From Halobaculum halobium (lineage in GTDB: Archaea; Halobacteriota; Halobacteria; Halobacteriales; Haloferacaceae): 64,000 nucleotides of DNA. The notes under the pieces were generated by a model. It was not told the DNA's origin and searched no databases. It saw only the letters and a list, made by a program, of their open reading frames with translations. How positions within the stretch are numbered: the first letter of the stretch is position 1; each line of letters opens with the position of its first letter. Where the stretch lies: assembly GCF_030127145.1 (NCBI RefSeq), contig NZ_CP126158.1, positions 1,116,001-1,180,000 of the forward strand, written 5' to 3'. This document shows, piece after piece, positions 25,152 through 34,495 of this stretch. The translations under genes and the position numbers were made by a program.

Positions 25152-26114
25152 TTACGGCTCGATGACCAACTTCCCGAGGAAGCTGTCGGTCATCACCGCC
25201 CGCTGAGCCTCGGCGGCGCCCTCCAAGTCGTAGCTGTGGGCCACCTCGATCGTGATGTCCTCGCCCCATAGGGAGGCGAGATCGTCGAGCGCGTCCGCGA
25301 GGCTCGGCGTGTTGAACATCGACATGAGCTGGAGGTTCAGGTCCTTCCCGCGGGCCGCCGCCGAGACCGGAAACCCGATCTCGGGGTCGTTTTCGCCGAT
25401 GCCGACCACGCGACAGCCCTGCGCGGCGACCTCGGCGTCGAACCCGAGGTACTCGTCGAGTCGGTGGTCGAGGATCACGTCGACGCCGTCGCCGTCGGCG
25501 GCCTCGGTCACGGCCGCCGCGAGGTCCTCACGGGTGTAGTCGAGCACCGCGTCGGCGCCCAGCGCCGCGACCTCGTCGTGGTACCCCTCGGCGGCCGTCG
25601 CGATCGTGTGCGCGCCCGTCGCGGCGGCGACCTGCACGGCGGCGTGGCCGACGCCGCCGGAACCGCCGTGGATCAGGACCGTCTCGGCCGGACGCAGGTT
25701 CGCGTGCTGGACGAGCGCCCGCCACGCGGTGACGGCGGCGACGCCCGCGCCGCCGGCGGCGACGAGGTCGGCGTCGTTGGGGAGCACGGCGATCCGGTCG
25801 TCCGGCACCGCGACGTACTCGGCGTAGCCGCCGGGCATCGCCCCCGAGAGGCCGGTCGCGAACACCCTATCACCCTCGGCGATCCCCTCGACGGCCTCGC
25901 CGATCTCGGCGGCCGTTCCGGCGGCATCGACGCCGGGGATCGCCGGCAGGCCGTACGGTTCGTAGGAGCCCTCGCGGAAGTACGTGTCCACCGGGTTGAC
26001 GCCCGCGGCGGCGACCTCGACGAGCACCTCGTCGGGGGCCGGGTCGGGCCGGTCGACTTCGTCCACCTGGAGCACCGATTCGTCACCGTGTTCGTGGAAG
26101 CGGACTGCGCGCAT
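25152..26114 (-). CDS. NADPH:quinone reductase-like zinc-independent dehydrogenase (MDR superfamily)
   Basis: This 320-residue medium-chain reductase has the GroES-like N-terminal domain with AAAGVNPVDTYFREG and GVDAAGTAAEIG. A Rossmann domain follows with IHGGSGGVGHAAVQVA (NADPH loop). No zinc-binding Cys/His set is present, which places it with quinone or enone reductases (NADPH to quinone or reactive carbonyls). I chose the ATG at 26114 (MRAVRFHEHGD), the family start. It diverges from a small membrane-protein gene; no partner gene is evident. Confidence 0.92.
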   Translation of the reverse strand: MRAVRFHEHGDESVLQVDEVDRPDPAPDEVLVEVAAAGVNPVDTYFREGSYEPYGLPAIPGVDAAGTAAEIGEAVEGIAEGDRVFATGLSGAMPGGYAEYVAVPDDRIAVLPNDADLVAAGGAGVAAVTAWRALVQHANLRPAETVLIHGGSGGVGHAAVQVAAATGAHTIATAAEGYHDEVAALGADAVLDYTREDLAAAVTEAADGDGVDVILDHRLDEYLGFDAEVAAQGCRVVGIGENDPEIGFPVSAAARGKDLNLQLMSMFNTPSLADALDDLASLWGEDITIEVAHSYDLEGAAEAQRAVMTDSFLGKLVIEP

Positions 26115-26262
26115 GGGCGTCACCTCCCGCCGAGGTGACTTAACTCCGGGCGGCGTCGGAACCGCGCCCCTCGCGACGGCAGGCAGCGCGGACCGCCGCG
26201 GTGGCGATCGCTGCCGCCGGCGACCGGTGGAGTGAAACCGTCCGCCCCGGTAGCCGTCGAGT

Positions 26263-26547
26263 ATGTCACTCCGGCACCTCGGCGCGACGGCGTTCGCGGC
26301 CGGGCTGTTCGTGTGTGTCCTCTCTGCGGTGACGTTCGGGGTCGCGTGGGGCGGAACCGAGGTGTTCTGTCCGGGGCCGCGGCGCCTGCTGGAGTACGCG
26401 CTGGTCGGGATCGAAGGGATCCCGCCGACGGTGCGGTACACCGACGGCTGCAACGAGTTCGTGCTCAGTCCGCTGGTCCAGTGGTCGGGCCTCGCGGCGG
26501 CCGTCGGGTTGGTCCTCGCTGCGGCCGGCCAGGCGACCGCCGAGTGA
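26263..26547 (+). CDS. small two-helix membrane protein, unknown function
   Basis: The 94-residue protein has a hydrophobic N-terminal helix (about 5-28) and C-terminal helix (about 70-88). A loop between them contains two Cys (VFCPGPRRL and DGCNEFVLS) that could pair outside the cell. I know no named family. It lies about 100 bases upstream of sucC on the same strand. Confidence 0.6.
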   Translation: MSLRHLGATAFAAGLFVCVLSAVTFGVAWGGTEVFCPGPRRLLEYALVGIEGIPPTVRYTDGCNEFVLSPLVQWSGLAAAVGLVLAAAGQATAE

Positions 26548-26648
26548 GCCGGCGGTCGCCGCCCTCGGGGGTCGCCGCGACTCGGGCCGATGCGAACGCG
26601 AGCGGAATCGGCGGGATTTAACCTCCCCAGTGGCTGCTATCCACACGC

Positions 26649-27794
26649 ATGAAGCTACACGAATATCAGGCGAAGCAGGTCTTCGCCGACGCCGGAATCC
26701 CGACTCCGGACTCGCGGCTCGCGTCCACCGTCGAGGAGGTCATGGACGCGGTCGACGAGATCGGGTACCCGGCGGCGATCAAGGCGCAGGTCCACGTCGG
26801 CGGGCGTGGCAAGGCCGGCGGCATCGAGATAGCCACGAGCGCCGAGGAGGCGCGCGAGGCCGCCGAGTCCATCCTCGGGATGGACCTCAAGGGGTACACC
26901 GTCGAGAAGGTCCTCGTCGAGGCCGGCGTCGACTTCGAGAACGAGCTGTACGTCGGCATCACCATGGACCGCGGCGAGGGCGAGCCCGTCGCGATGGTCT
27001 CCACCGAGGGCGGCGTCGACATCGAGTCGGTCGCCCACGACACGCCCGAGAAGATCGCCCGCGAGCACATCGACCCCGCGTTCGGCCTGCACCCGTACCA
27101 GGCCCGGAAGGTCGTCTTCGAGGCGGGCATCCCGAAGGACGTGGCGATGGACGTGGCGTCCATTCTGGGGACGCTGTACGACCTCTACGAGTCGAAGGAC
27201 GCCTCCGAGATCGAGATCAACCCCGTCATGATCACCTCGAACCGCGAGGTCGTCGCCGCGGACGCGGTCATGAACATCGACGAGGACGCGCTGTTCCGTC
27301 AGCCCGAACTGGCCGAGATGGAGGACGAGGCCGCCGGCGACGAGCTGGAGGCGAAGGCCAACGAGTACGGCTTCGATTACGTCCGCCTGTCGGGCAACGT
27401 CGGCATCATCGGCAACGGCGCCGGGCTCGTGATGACGACGCTCGACCTCGTCGACTACTACGGCGGCTCGCCCGCCAACTTCCTCGACATCGGCGGCGGC
27501 GCCAAGGCCGAGCGCGTCACGCACGCGCTGGACATGGTGTTCGCCGACGAGAACGTCGACAGCGTCGTGTTCAACATCTTCGGCGGGATCACCCGTGGCG
27601 ACGAGGTCGCCAAGGGGATCAACGAGGCGCTGGCGCAGTTCGACGAGATCCCCAAACCGGTCGTCGTCCGCCTTGCGGGGACGAACGCCGCTGAGGGGAT
27701 GGAGATCCTCAACGAAGACCTCGTGCAGGTCGAGGGCACCCTTGAGGACGCGGTCCAACGTGCTGTGAAGAACGCTGAGGAGGTGACCCAATGA
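26649..27794 (+). CDS. sucC: succinate-CoA ligase, beta subunit
   Basis: This is the nucleotide-binding subunit of succinyl-CoA synthetase (TCA cycle, substrate-level ATP/GTP formation), 381 residues. The ATP-grasp half opens [20 protein letters not shown] and has [12 protein letters not shown] and INPVMI. The C-terminal CoA-ligase half carries [28 protein letters not shown] and [17 protein letters not shown]. The stop overlaps the ATG of sucD by four bases (ATGA), so the two subunits are translationally coupled. Confidence 0.97.
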   Translation: MKLHEYQAKQVFADAGIPTPDSRLASTVEEVMDAVDEIGYPAAIKAQVHVGGRGKAGGIEIATSAEEAREAAESILGMDLKGYTVEKVLVEAGVDFENELYVGITMDRGEGEPVAMVSTEGGVDIESVAHDTPEKIAREHIDPAFGLHPYQARKVVFEAGIPKDVAMDVASILGTLYDLYESKDASEIEINPVMITSNREVVAADAVMNIDEDALFRQPELAEMEDEAAGDELEAKANEYGFDYVRLSGNVGIIGNGAGLVMTTLDLVDYYGGSPANFLDIGGGAKAERVTHALDMVFADENVDSVVFNIFGGITRGDEVAKGINEALAQFDEIPKPVVVRLAGTNAAEGMEILNEDLVQVEGTLEDAVQRAVKNAEEVTQ

Positions 27795-28660
27795 GCATTT
27801 TCGTCGACGACGACACCCGGGTCGTGGTGCAGGGCATCACGGGCGGGGAAGGCAAGTTCCACACCGAACAGATGCTGGAGTACGGCACGAACGTCGTCGC
27901 GGGCGCGGTGCCCGGCAAGGGCGGCCAGGAGGTCGCCGGCGTCCCCGTCTACGACACCGTCGACGAGGCAGTCGACGCCGAAGACGCCGACGCCTCCGTC
28001 GTCTTCGTCCCGCCGTCGTTCGCCGGCGACGCCGTCTTCGAGGCGCTCGACACCGACCTCGACCTCGTGGTCGCCATCACGGAGGGCATTCCGACCCAGG
28101 ACATGGCGAAGGTGAACAAGCGCCTCTCGGAGGTCGACACCCGCCTGCTGGGCCCCAACTGTCCCGGCATCATCACCCCCGGCGAGGCGAAGCTGGGCAT
28201 CCTGCCGGGCAACATCTTCGAGTCGGGCGACGTGGGGCTCGTCTCGCGCTCGGGCACCCTGACGTATCAGGTCGTCTCGAACCTGACCGAGCGCGGCATC
28301 GGCCAGACGACCGCCATCGGCATCGGCGGCGACCCGATTATCGGGACCTCCTTCGTCGACGCCCTCGAGGCCTTCGAGGCCGATCAGGACACGAAGGCCG
28401 TCGTCATGTGCGGCGAGATCGGCGGCGAGGACGAGGAGCAGGCCGCCCGCTACATCGCCCAGAACATGGACACACCCGTCGCCGGCTTCATCGCCGGTCG
28501 CACCGCCCCGCCGGGCAAGCGGATGGGCCACGCCGGCGCCATCGTCTCTGGTTCGGGCACCGGTACCGCCGAGTCGAAGATCGGCGCGCTCAACGACGCG
28601 GGCGTCCCCGTCGGCGACACCCCCAACGAGGTCGCCGACCACATCGAAGACTTCCTCTAG
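27791..28660 (+). CDS. sucD: succinate-CoA ligase, alpha subunit
   Basis: This 289-residue subunit binds CoA and carries the phospho-histidine. [19 protein letters not shown] forms the CoA-binding start, [12 protein letters not shown] and [11 protein letters not shown] follow, and the active His247 is in GHAGAIVSG. The final acidic helix is normal. It is the second gene of the sucCD operon. A T-run (28685-28689) 25 bases after the stop may end transcription. Confidence 0.97.
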   Translation: MSIFVDDDTRVVVQGITGGEGKFHTEQMLEYGTNVVAGAVPGKGGQEVAGVPVYDTVDEAVDAEDADASVVFVPPSFAGDAVFEALDTDLDLVVAITEGIPTQDMAKVNKRLSEVDTRLLGPNCPGIITPGEAKLGILPGNIFESGDVGLVSRSGTLTYQVVSNLTERGIGQTTAIGIGGDPIIGTSFVDALEAFEADQDTKAVVMCGEIGGEDEEQAARYIAQNMDTPVAGFIAGRTAPPGKRMGHAGAIVSGSGTGTAESKIGALNDAGVPVGDTPNEVADHIEDFL

Positions 28661-28680
28661 ACGCGTCCGGCCGCTCCGTT

Positions 28681-28691
28681 CGCGTTTTTCG
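28681..28691 (+). terminator. possible T-run terminator after sucCD
   Basis: Five consecutive T (28685-28689) within gcgtttttcgc follow the sucD stop closely. Archaeal transcription often ends at such U-runs without a hairpin. This is the only such tract in the 257-base gap before the next gene. Confidence 0.35.
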
Positions 28692-28917
28692 CAGTCCGTT
28701 GTTCCGTCGACGCAGAGCGCGGCCGATCGCCCCCGAGCACGGCCAATCGCCCTCGAGCGAACCCGACCGTCAGTTGCCGGGACGCGAGCCACGTCTGACG
28801 GCAGCGATCCCCACGCCGTATGCCAACTTTTCGCGTTCGGGAGCGACGGACTCTTTCGTGTGAGCCGTGAACCGCGAGCTAGCTCCGGCGTCACGAACGC
28901 CGCGAGTTCCGCTACAG

Positions 28918-29514
28918 ATGAACGCACGATCCACGCTCCCCGCACTCGTACTGCTCTCCGTGCTGGTCGGCGCCGTCGCCCTCGCGGGCGGCCTCGCCGC
29001 CGGCACCGCGACCGCACAGACAGCCAACGCCACCGCCGACGTGAGCGTCGACGACCAGACCGGCGCGGCGTCGGTAACCGTCGCGGAGGCGACGCTGCCC
29101 GACGGCGGCTACGTCGTCGTGTACAACGTCTCCGGCGGCATCATCGGTACCTCCGAGTACCTCGACGCCGGTACCCACGAGGACGTGACCCTCGAGGTCT
29201 CGCCCGCGCTCTCGCGCAGCCAGGTCGTCGTCGGGGAGGTTCGAACCGACGACGGAAACGAGGCGTTCAACGCCTCCGCCGACGCGCCGTACACGAACGA
29301 GAACGGCCAGCCGATCGGCGAGAGCGCGTACGTGACCGTCGAACAGACCGAGACGGCGACCGCGACGGCGACCGCCACCGCGACGGCGACGGAGTCCGAC
29401 GCGACCGCGACGACCGCCGCGACCGACGAGTCCACCGAGACGAGCGGTCCCGGCTTCGGGATCGCCGCGGCCCTCGTCGCGCTTGTCGGCGCCGCGCTGC
29501 TCGCGCGTCGGTAA
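28918..29514 (+). CDS. secreted PGF-CTERM-anchored surface protein with DUF7282-like domain
   Basis: The 198-residue protein has a signal peptide (about 1-34, ending TATAQ) and a beta-rich domain (ADVSVDDQTGAASVTVAEATL, LPDGGYVVVYNVSGG, GTHEDVTLEVS) typical of DUF7282. A Thr/Ala/Glu low-complexity stalk follows that is probably glycosylated, and then PGFGIAAALVALVGA plus LLARR. That C-terminus is a PGF-CTERM signal, processed in halophiles by the archaeosortase ArtA with lipid attachment. I chose the ATG at 28918 because the signal peptide starts there. Confidence 0.87.
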   Translation: MNARSTLPALVLLSVLVGAVALAGGLAAGTATAQTANATADVSVDDQTGAASVTVAEATLPDGGYVVVYNVSGGIIGTSEYLDAGTHEDVTLEVSPALSRSQVVVGEVRTDDGNEAFNASADAPYTNENGQPIGESAYVTVEQTETATATATATATATESDATATTAATDESTETSGPGFGIAAALVALVGAALLARR

Positions 29515-29644
29515 CGTCCGCGAGCCCGTCGGCGAATCAACGCACCGAACGCGAACCACCCTTTTCGACCCGAATCCGAGCGGGCCGCGAGTCGCGCGCC
29601 CGTCGAACGCGGGATTGAACCCGCGTCGCCGGCTACCGTGAACT

Positions 29645-30283
29645 ATGACTGACGAGACACACGACGGGCCCCGGACGGCGGCGGACGCCGAATCCGCGGC
29701 CGGTGCCGGCGACGGCGGTGACGACGCGGACCACGAGTGGCTCGCCCGCCTGCGGGAGATGCGCGCCGAGAAGGACGAATTCCTCGCGGACGACCCGCAG
29801 TCCCCGCTCGATCCGGCGCTGCGCGACGACTTCGACGGCCTCGACTACTTCGCGCCGGATCCGGCCTACCGCGTCGAGGCCGACGTCGACGTGCACGACG
29901 ACCCCGAGACTGTCGAACTGACGGTTCGAAACGGAACGGCCGAGCGATTCCACCGCGTGGCGACGCTGTCGTTCGTCGTTCCGTCGGCAAGCGGCGGCGA
30001 GGTCGAGGAGTCGCTCGTGGCGCTGCGCGCGGAGGGTTCTGCCGCGTTGTTCCTCCCGTTCCGCGACAAGACAACCGGCCAGCAGACCTACGACGGGGGC
30101 CGGTACATGGACCTACACCCCGACGGCGATCTCGGCGAGGTCGATCGCGTGACGCTGGATTTCAACCTCGCGTACACGCCCTTCTGCGCGTTCGCGGACG
30201 CGTTCGCCTGCCCGCTGCCGCCGACCGACAACTGGCTCGACGTCGCGGTCCCCGCCGGCGAGCGCGATCCGGCGCTGGAGTGA
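29645..30283 (+). CDS. DUF1684 family protein
   Basis: The 212-residue cytoplasmic protein matches DUF1684: an N-terminal LREMRAEKDEFLADDPQSPL helix, DFDGLDYFAPDP, beta-strands with LFLPFRDKTTG and YDGGRYMDL, and the closing LDFNLAYTPFCAFADAFACPLPP. The final Pro-Pro-Thr-Asn-Trp-Leu region is characteristic. The first ~25 residues are a disordered Gly/Asp-rich addition. Function is unknown. ATG at 29645. Confidence 0.92.
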   Translation: MTDETHDGPRTAADAESAAGAGDGGDDADHEWLARLREMRAEKDEFLADDPQSPLDPALRDDFDGLDYFAPDPAYRVEADVDVHDDPETVELTVRNGTAERFHRVATLSFVVPSASGGEVEESLVALRAEGSAALFLPFRDKTTGQQTYDGGRYMDLHPDGDLGEVDRVTLDFNLAYTPFCAFADAFACPLPPTDNWLDVAVPAGERDPALE

Positions 30284-30412
30284 CCGTGTTCCCGCCCGAA
30301 CTCGCGCTCGGGCGACCGCCGGCCTGCTCGCGGTGCGGGCGGGGACCCCGTCTCCGCGACCGCGAACGCCCGAAAAGTAACCCTTAGTACGGGCGAGATC
30401 CCATTGGCGCCC

Positions 30413-30589
30413 ATGCAACGAACGGTCGTTCTCGGCGCGGTTCTCATGCTCGTCGGCACCCTGCTGTTCTTCCCGAGTCTGGCCCCGCAGTCCGGGTCGC
30501 TCGCGAGTTGGGCGCTGGTCCCGGCGGCGGCGCTGCTCACCTACGGGACGTACCTGGTCGGCACGAGCGAACCCGGCCGCGCGGTCTGA
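30413..30589 (+). CDS. small two-helix membrane protein
   Basis: The 58-residue protein begins MQRTVVLGAVLMLVGTLLFF and has a second helix ASWALVPAAALLTYGTYLVG. It has no known family. An AT-rich agtaacccttagtac tract (about 30376-30390) 25-35 bases before the ATG at 30413 is a likely promoter, which supports both the gene and its start. It is convergent with the HpcH/HpaI gene, 13 bases away. Confidence 0.6.
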   Translation: MQRTVVLGAVLMLVGTLLFFPSLAPQSGSLASWALVPAAALLTYGTYLVGTSEPGRAV

Positions 30590-30602
30590 TCGGCCGCCCG
30601 AC

Positions 30603-31412
30603 TCAGTTCTCTTCGGCGTCCGCGTACCGCTCCAGCGCAGCGGTCGCGCCGGCGGCGACGTAGCCGGCGTCGACCCCGACGATCTGGTAGTCGTACCCCA
30701 CCGACGCCCAGTGGTCGATTTCGGCTGGCGACGTGGCGAGCGTGCCGACCGGCACTTCGCTGGCCGCAAGCACCTCCTCGACGGCCGTGAGGAACGGCTC
30801 GGAGTCGTACTCGCCGAAGACGCCCAAGTCGGCCGAGAGGTCCGCCGGCCCGACGAGCAGCGCGTCGAGGCCGTCGACGGCGGCGATGTCGCCTGCGTTC
30901 GCGACCGCCGCTTCGGTCTCGATTTGGGCGATGGTTCCGACGCGGTCGTGTGCCCGCTCGTAGTACTCGTCGAGGTCTCGGCCGTACGCCGAGGCGCGCA
31001 CGCCCGCGACGCCGCGGTGGCCCTCCGGCGGGTACCGCGCGGCCGCGACGAACGCCTCCGCCTCCGCGGGGGTGTTCACCTGCGGCGCCATCACGCCGGC
31101 GGCGCCGGTGTCGAGCGCGCGCTTGATCCGGACGTGGTCGTTCCACGCGACGCGAACCACGGGCGCGGTGTCGCCCGCGTCGCCTTCGCTCCGATTCACG
31201 CCGCTTTGCGCGTTCGCGGCGTCGACGGCGCGGACGCACGCTTCCACGGACTCCGTGTCGGTCGGCGCGTGCTCGGTGTCGATCACGACGAAGTCGGCGT
31301 CGGTGAGCGCGAGCTGTTCGGCGATCTGCGGCGACGGCGTCGACAGCCAGTGGCCGGCGGGGTTCGAGCGAAGCGTCGCGCGCAGGCCCGTGACACCCGG
31401 GTCGTCGGTCAT
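30603..31412 (-). CDS. HpcH/HpaI aldolase/citrate lyase family protein
   Basis: This 269-residue TIM-barrel enzyme breaks C-C bonds of 2-keto-3-hydroxy acids using a divalent metal. Signatures are DFVVIDTEHAPTD (the base and barrel start), AAGVMAPQVNTPAEAEAF, the metal ligand Glu in IAQIETEAAVAN, and LLVGPADLSADLG with the second ligand Asp. The closest relatives are 2,4-dihydroxyhept-2-ene-1,7-dioate and KDR aldolases; the substrate is not fixed by sequence. A hydrophilic insert NAQSGVNRSEGDAGDT lengthens one loop. I chose the ATG at 31412 (MTDDPGVTGL). Confidence 0.9.
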   Translation of the reverse strand: MTDDPGVTGLRATLRSNPAGHWLSTPSPQIAEQLALTDADFVVIDTEHAPTDTESVEACVRAVDAANAQSGVNRSEGDAGDTAPVVRVAWNDHVRIKRALDTGAAGVMAPQVNTPAEAEAFVAAARYPPEGHRGVAGVRASAYGRDLDEYYERAHDRVGTIAQIETEAAVANAGDIAAVDGLDALLVGPADLSADLGVFGEYDSEPFLTAVEEVLAASEVPVGTLATSPAEIDHWASVGYDYQIVGVDAGYVAAGATAALERYADAEEN

Positions 31413-31469
31413 GTGAACCGCTCCTCGCCGACGGGATATCAATCTGGCAGAACCCGCACACCGCTGCCG

Positions 31470-31706
31470 CTACGCCGACGCCGACCGGACGATCCCCGCC
31501 AGTAGCATCCCGCCGGCGAGGGCGACGACCACGACGGCGACGCCGATCACCTGCGTCGGCGACTGGTCGATCCACCGCTGGAGCCACCAGGCCGCGTAGT
31601 GGAGCTGCGTGTACACGAAAAAGCGGTACGGGAAGTGAATCCACCCGAGGAGCGTCACGGCTGCGATCCCCAGATAGTCGACGGCGTCGCGCTCCCGTAC
31701 CCACAT
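31470..31706 (-). CDS. small membrane protein, unknown function
   Basis: The 78-residue product has one hydrophobic stretch near residues 10-30 (DYLGIAAVTLLGWIHFPYRFF), an aromatic-rich middle (YAAWWLQRW) and a C-terminal helix (about 53-75). It could be a two-helix protein. I know no family. ATG at 31706. It lies upstream of the HpcH/HpaI aldolase gene on the same strand. Confidence 0.6.
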   Translation of the reverse strand: MWVRERDAVDYLGIAAVTLLGWIHFPYRFFVYTQLHYAAWWLQRWIDQSPTQVIGVAVVVVALAGGMLLAGIVRSASA

Positions 31707-31800
31707 AGATGCGACTCCCTATCGGGGTCACAAAAGCGTTCGTCTCCGGCTCTCGGGGCTGAGAACGCGGCAGTCGCGGTCGCCCCGGAGGCGCTCTCGG

Positions 31801-32088
31801 TCAGTCCTCGCCCTGCGCGGCCTCGACGCGAGCGGCGTACTTCTCCAGTTCGTCCGCGAGTTCGCGGGCGTCGGCCGCAGAGAGGGAGACGCCCTCCGCG
31901 TGGGGCGGGAGCGCTTCGAGCCCGGTGTTGTCGAGTTCGAGTTCGAGCGTCACCGCCTCGGGGTCCTCACGAGGCGCAGTCACGTTCAACACGGCGACGG
32001 CCTCCTCCTCGAAGTCGTGCCCGCGGGCGAAGCCGTCGAGCAGGTCGAAGGTCGTGTAGGCGTTGACGCGGATGAGCCGATCGGGCAT
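31801..32088 (-). CDS. DUF6360 family protein
   Basis: The 95-residue protein matches the haloarchaeal DUF6360 type: RLIRVNAYTTFDLLDGFARG, a beta-strand run AVAVLNVTAPRED...VTLELELDNT, and a C-terminal helix LSAADARELADELEKYAARVE. Function is unknown. It starts nine bases downstream of the nitrite/sulfite reductase stop on the same strand, so the two are almost certainly co-transcribed, suggesting a link to nitrogen or sulfur assimilation. Confidence 0.85.
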   Translation of the reverse strand: MPDRLIRVNAYTTFDLLDGFARGHDFEEEAVAVLNVTAPREDPEAVTLELELDNTGLEALPPHAEGVSLSAADARELADELEKYAARVEAAQGED

Positions 32089-32097
32089 GGCCGACGC

Positions 32098-33864
32098 TCA
32101 GTCGTCCGACGGGATAGGAGTGCCGTCGGCGCTCGCGGGCGCCGGCGAGGCGTCCATGTCGTCCTCGTCCGCGTACGGGTACCACGTCAGCTTCGTGTTG
32201 TGCATGTACGGGTCCTCGTAGGCGGTCTCCTCGGGTTCGACCAACTCGGCGAGCGTCTCCTCGTCGGTTCGCTCGACGAAATCGCGGAAGGACTCGTCGC
32301 CCCGGCGACGCTCCTCGAAGTTCGCGAGGAGGTTCGCGATGGCGCCGGGCACCTCGTCGGCGGGCACGCGCTGTTCGACCCACTCGGCGAAGCGCGGCTC
32401 CGCGCCGAGGCCGCCACCGAGGCCGATGTCGAGCGCCTCGACCGCCTCGCCGTCCTTGCGGGTCTTCATCCCGCGCAGGCTGATGTCGGCGATCTGCGGC
32501 TGCGCACAGGAGGCCGTACAGCCCGACAGGTGAATGTGGAAGTCCTCGACGCCGTCGGGAACCTCGACGTTGTCCGTGAGCCAGCGGGCGTACCGAACCT
32601 GCCGGTTCTTCGTCTCGACGATCGACAGCGAGCAGAACTCCGTGCCCGTGCAGGCGATGGAGCCGCGCATGAACGGGTGCGGATCCGGCTCGTAGGTGTC
32701 GAGCAGGTCCTCGGCGAGCAGGTCGTCGAGGTCCGCCTCGGGCACGTCGGTGACGATGACGTTCTGGCGCTGGGTGACGCGAACCTCGCCGGATCCGTAC
32801 TCGTCGGCGACGCGGGCGAGTTCGCGGGTGTCGTCGGCGCCCATCCGGCCGACGAGGACGTTCAGGCCGACGTAGTAGTTCCCGTCGTTCTGTTCGTGGA
32901 CGCCGACGTGGTCGTGGTGGCCGTCGTCGTTGCGCCCGGAGTTGTACGAGTATTCGTCGCGGAGGTCCTCGCCCGCGTGCTGGAGTTCGAAATCGACGTA
33001 GTCCTCCTGGAGGACGCGCCGGATCTTCTCGGTGCCCCACTCGTCGGTGAGGAACTTCATCCGGGCGTTGTAGCGGTCCTCGCGGTCGCCGTGGTCGTTG
33101 AACAGCGCGGAGATGCCGCCGGCAACCGCGTCGGCGTCCTCGGGCGGGACGAACACGTCGATGCTCCGGGCCAGTCGCGGTTCGTTGCGAGAGAGACCGC
33201 CGCCGACGCGGACGTTGAACCCCTTGACGCCGTCCTTCTCGGCTGGCTCGAGCGCGAGGTCGTTGATGTCGCCCTGTCCGCAGCCCTCCTCGCAGCCGGT
33301 GACGCTCACCTTCCACTTGCGCGGGAGGTTCGCGTGGTCGTCGTTGCCCGTGAATGTCTCGTTGAGGTCCATCGCGACGGGGAGCGCGTCGACGAACTCC
33401 GCGGAGTCCTTCCCGGCGACGGGACAGCCGACGATGTTTCGCCACGAGTCGCCGCAGGCCTGCTGGGTGGAGAGGCCGTTCGCCTCCAGTTTCTCGAAGA
33501 TGTCGGGGACGTCCTCCAGCCGGATCCAGTGCAGTTGGATCGACTGGCGGGTGGTCCAGTCGACGTACGCGTCGCCGAACTCGGGGTTCTCGGCGGGACC
33601 GCGAGCGTACTCGTCGGCGATGTCGGCGACGACCTCGGTCTGTCCCGGCGTCAACACGCCGTTGGGCGTCCCGATCCGCATCATGAAGTAGCTCTCCTGG
33701 CCGTTCCGCTGGTGGTACAGGCCCCACCACTTGAAGCGCTCGAACCAGGCGTCGTGTTCGTCTTCCGGGATCGACTCCCATCCCTCCTCGGCGAACTCCA
33801 GCAGGTGCTCTCTGATCTCGTTGCCGTACACCTCCGATTTCCAGTTTTCGACGTCCGTCGGCAT
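32098..33864 (-). CDS. assimilatory ferredoxin-nitrite/sulfite reductase
   Basis: This sirohaem/[4Fe-4S] enzyme catalyses a six-electron reduction of nitrite to ammonium or sulfite to sulfide. It has 588 residues in two ferrodoxin-like/NiRD repeats (WTTRQSIQLHWI and VTQRQNVIVTDV). The cluster-sirohaem ligands are Cys405, Cys411, Cys449 and Cys453 (C-x5-C and C-x3-C in SGCTASCAQPQ). Size and motifs match haloarchaeal NirA-type enzymes, but sulfite reductase cannot be excluded. I chose the ATG at 33864 (MPTDVENWKSEVYG); the open frame continues upstream but is unlike the family. Confidence 0.9.
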   Translation of the reverse strand: MPTDVENWKSEVYGNEIREHLLEFAEEGWESIPEDEHDAWFERFKWWGLYHQRNGQESYFMMRIGTPNGVLTPGQTEVVADIADEYARGPAENPEFGDAYVDWTTRQSIQLHWIRLEDVPDIFEKLEANGLSTQQACGDSWRNIVGCPVAGKDSAEFVDALPVAMDLNETFTGNDDHANLPRKWKVSVTGCEEGCGQGDINDLALEPAEKDGVKGFNVRVGGGLSRNEPRLARSIDVFVPPEDADAVAGGISALFNDHGDREDRYNARMKFLTDEWGTEKIRRVLQEDYVDFELQHAGEDLRDEYSYNSGRNDDGHHDHVGVHEQNDGNYYVGLNVLVGRMGADDTRELARVADEYGSGEVRVTQRQNVIVTDVPEADLDDLLAEDLLDTYEPDPHPFMRGSIACTGTEFCSLSIVETKNRQVRYARWLTDNVEVPDGVEDFHIHLSGCTASCAQPQIADISLRGMKTRKDGEAVEALDIGLGGGLGAEPRFAEWVEQRVPADEVPGAIANLLANFEERRRGDESFRDFVERTDEETLAELVEPEETAYEDPYMHNTKLTWYPYADEDDMDASPAPASADGTPIPSDD

Positions 33865-33911
33865 TCGTGGACGAACACAGTCGCCCCACCTGCCTAAAGC
33901 GCGCCTCGCCG

Positions 33912-34280
33912 TCAATCCTCCCCGACGCTTCCGGAAACCGGCAACGCTTGCGAGGCGGCCGGCGCGCCGAGGCCGCCGCCCGGGAACCGGACTGACTCCG
34001 TCGCAAGCGGCTGGAACGCCCCGTCGACGACGCGACCGACGGGTAGGCCCGAAACCCCGGTAGACTGCCCACAGCGGATGCACTGGCCGGATATGTCCGC
34101 AGTCACGGTTCGGCCGTGGGCGCCGACGGCGGTGAACCCCTCGACGACGAAGTCCGCGAGGTCGTCCGGGCAGGCGCACGCGTCGCCGCCGACGCGCCAC
34201 AGTTCGCTGACGCTGACGCGACGCTCGTCGTTCACCGAGACCCACGCGCCGTCGTCGAGCACGCGGAGCGCGACACTCAT
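33912..34280 (-). CDS. conserved protein with putative four-cysteine metal site
   Basis: The 122-residue protein starts MSVALRVLDDGAWVSV and contains CACPDDLADFVVEGFTAVG followed by CIRCGQST, giving four Cys that could form a zinc or iron site. The rest is Gly/Pro-rich. I recognise no named domain. It lies 47 bases upstream of the nitrite/sulfite reductase gene on the same strand, so it may belong to that operon and assist it. Confidence 0.7.
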   Translation of the reverse strand: MSVALRVLDDGAWVSVNDERRVSVSELWRVGGDACACPDDLADFVVEGFTAVGAHGRTVTADISGQCIRCGQSTGVSGLPVGRVVDGAFQPLATESVRFPGGGLGAPAASQALPVSGSVGED

Positions 34281-34464
34281 ACCGTACGCAGCACCGCCAC
34301 AGGCATACCCCCGTCGCCGGTCGCAACCGCCGACGGTTCCGGTGACGGTGGCGCCGCCGAGGATCGGCGGACGCGGGTCGGATCGGCTCGATATCGGCGC
34401 CCCGGATAGCGGCAATTCCGCCCTCAACCGGGGAGTGTCGGCCACGATTGACCGTGCGAGGCGC

Positions 34465-34472
34465 CTTATGAG
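34465..34472 (+). promoter_or_regulatory. TATA box of the 44-residue Cys-rich protein gene
   Basis: The sequence cttatgag lies 24-31 bases before the ATG at 34496, the standard leaderless arrangement. It supports the short downstream frame as a real gene. Confidence 0.5.
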
Positions 34473-34495
34473 GGTAGAGAGCGTGTCCTGTATCG

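Noticed and set aside
26649-27791. Long antisense frames over sucC and pyrG
   Set aside because: They mirror strongly conserved enzymes codon for codon and have no promoter or domain.
29608-29625. A T-arm-like hairpin (TTCAATC loop on the minus strand), possible tRNA
   Set aside because: No acceptor, D or anticodon arm can be built around it on either strand, so it is only a short inverted repeat ahead of the DUF1684 gene.
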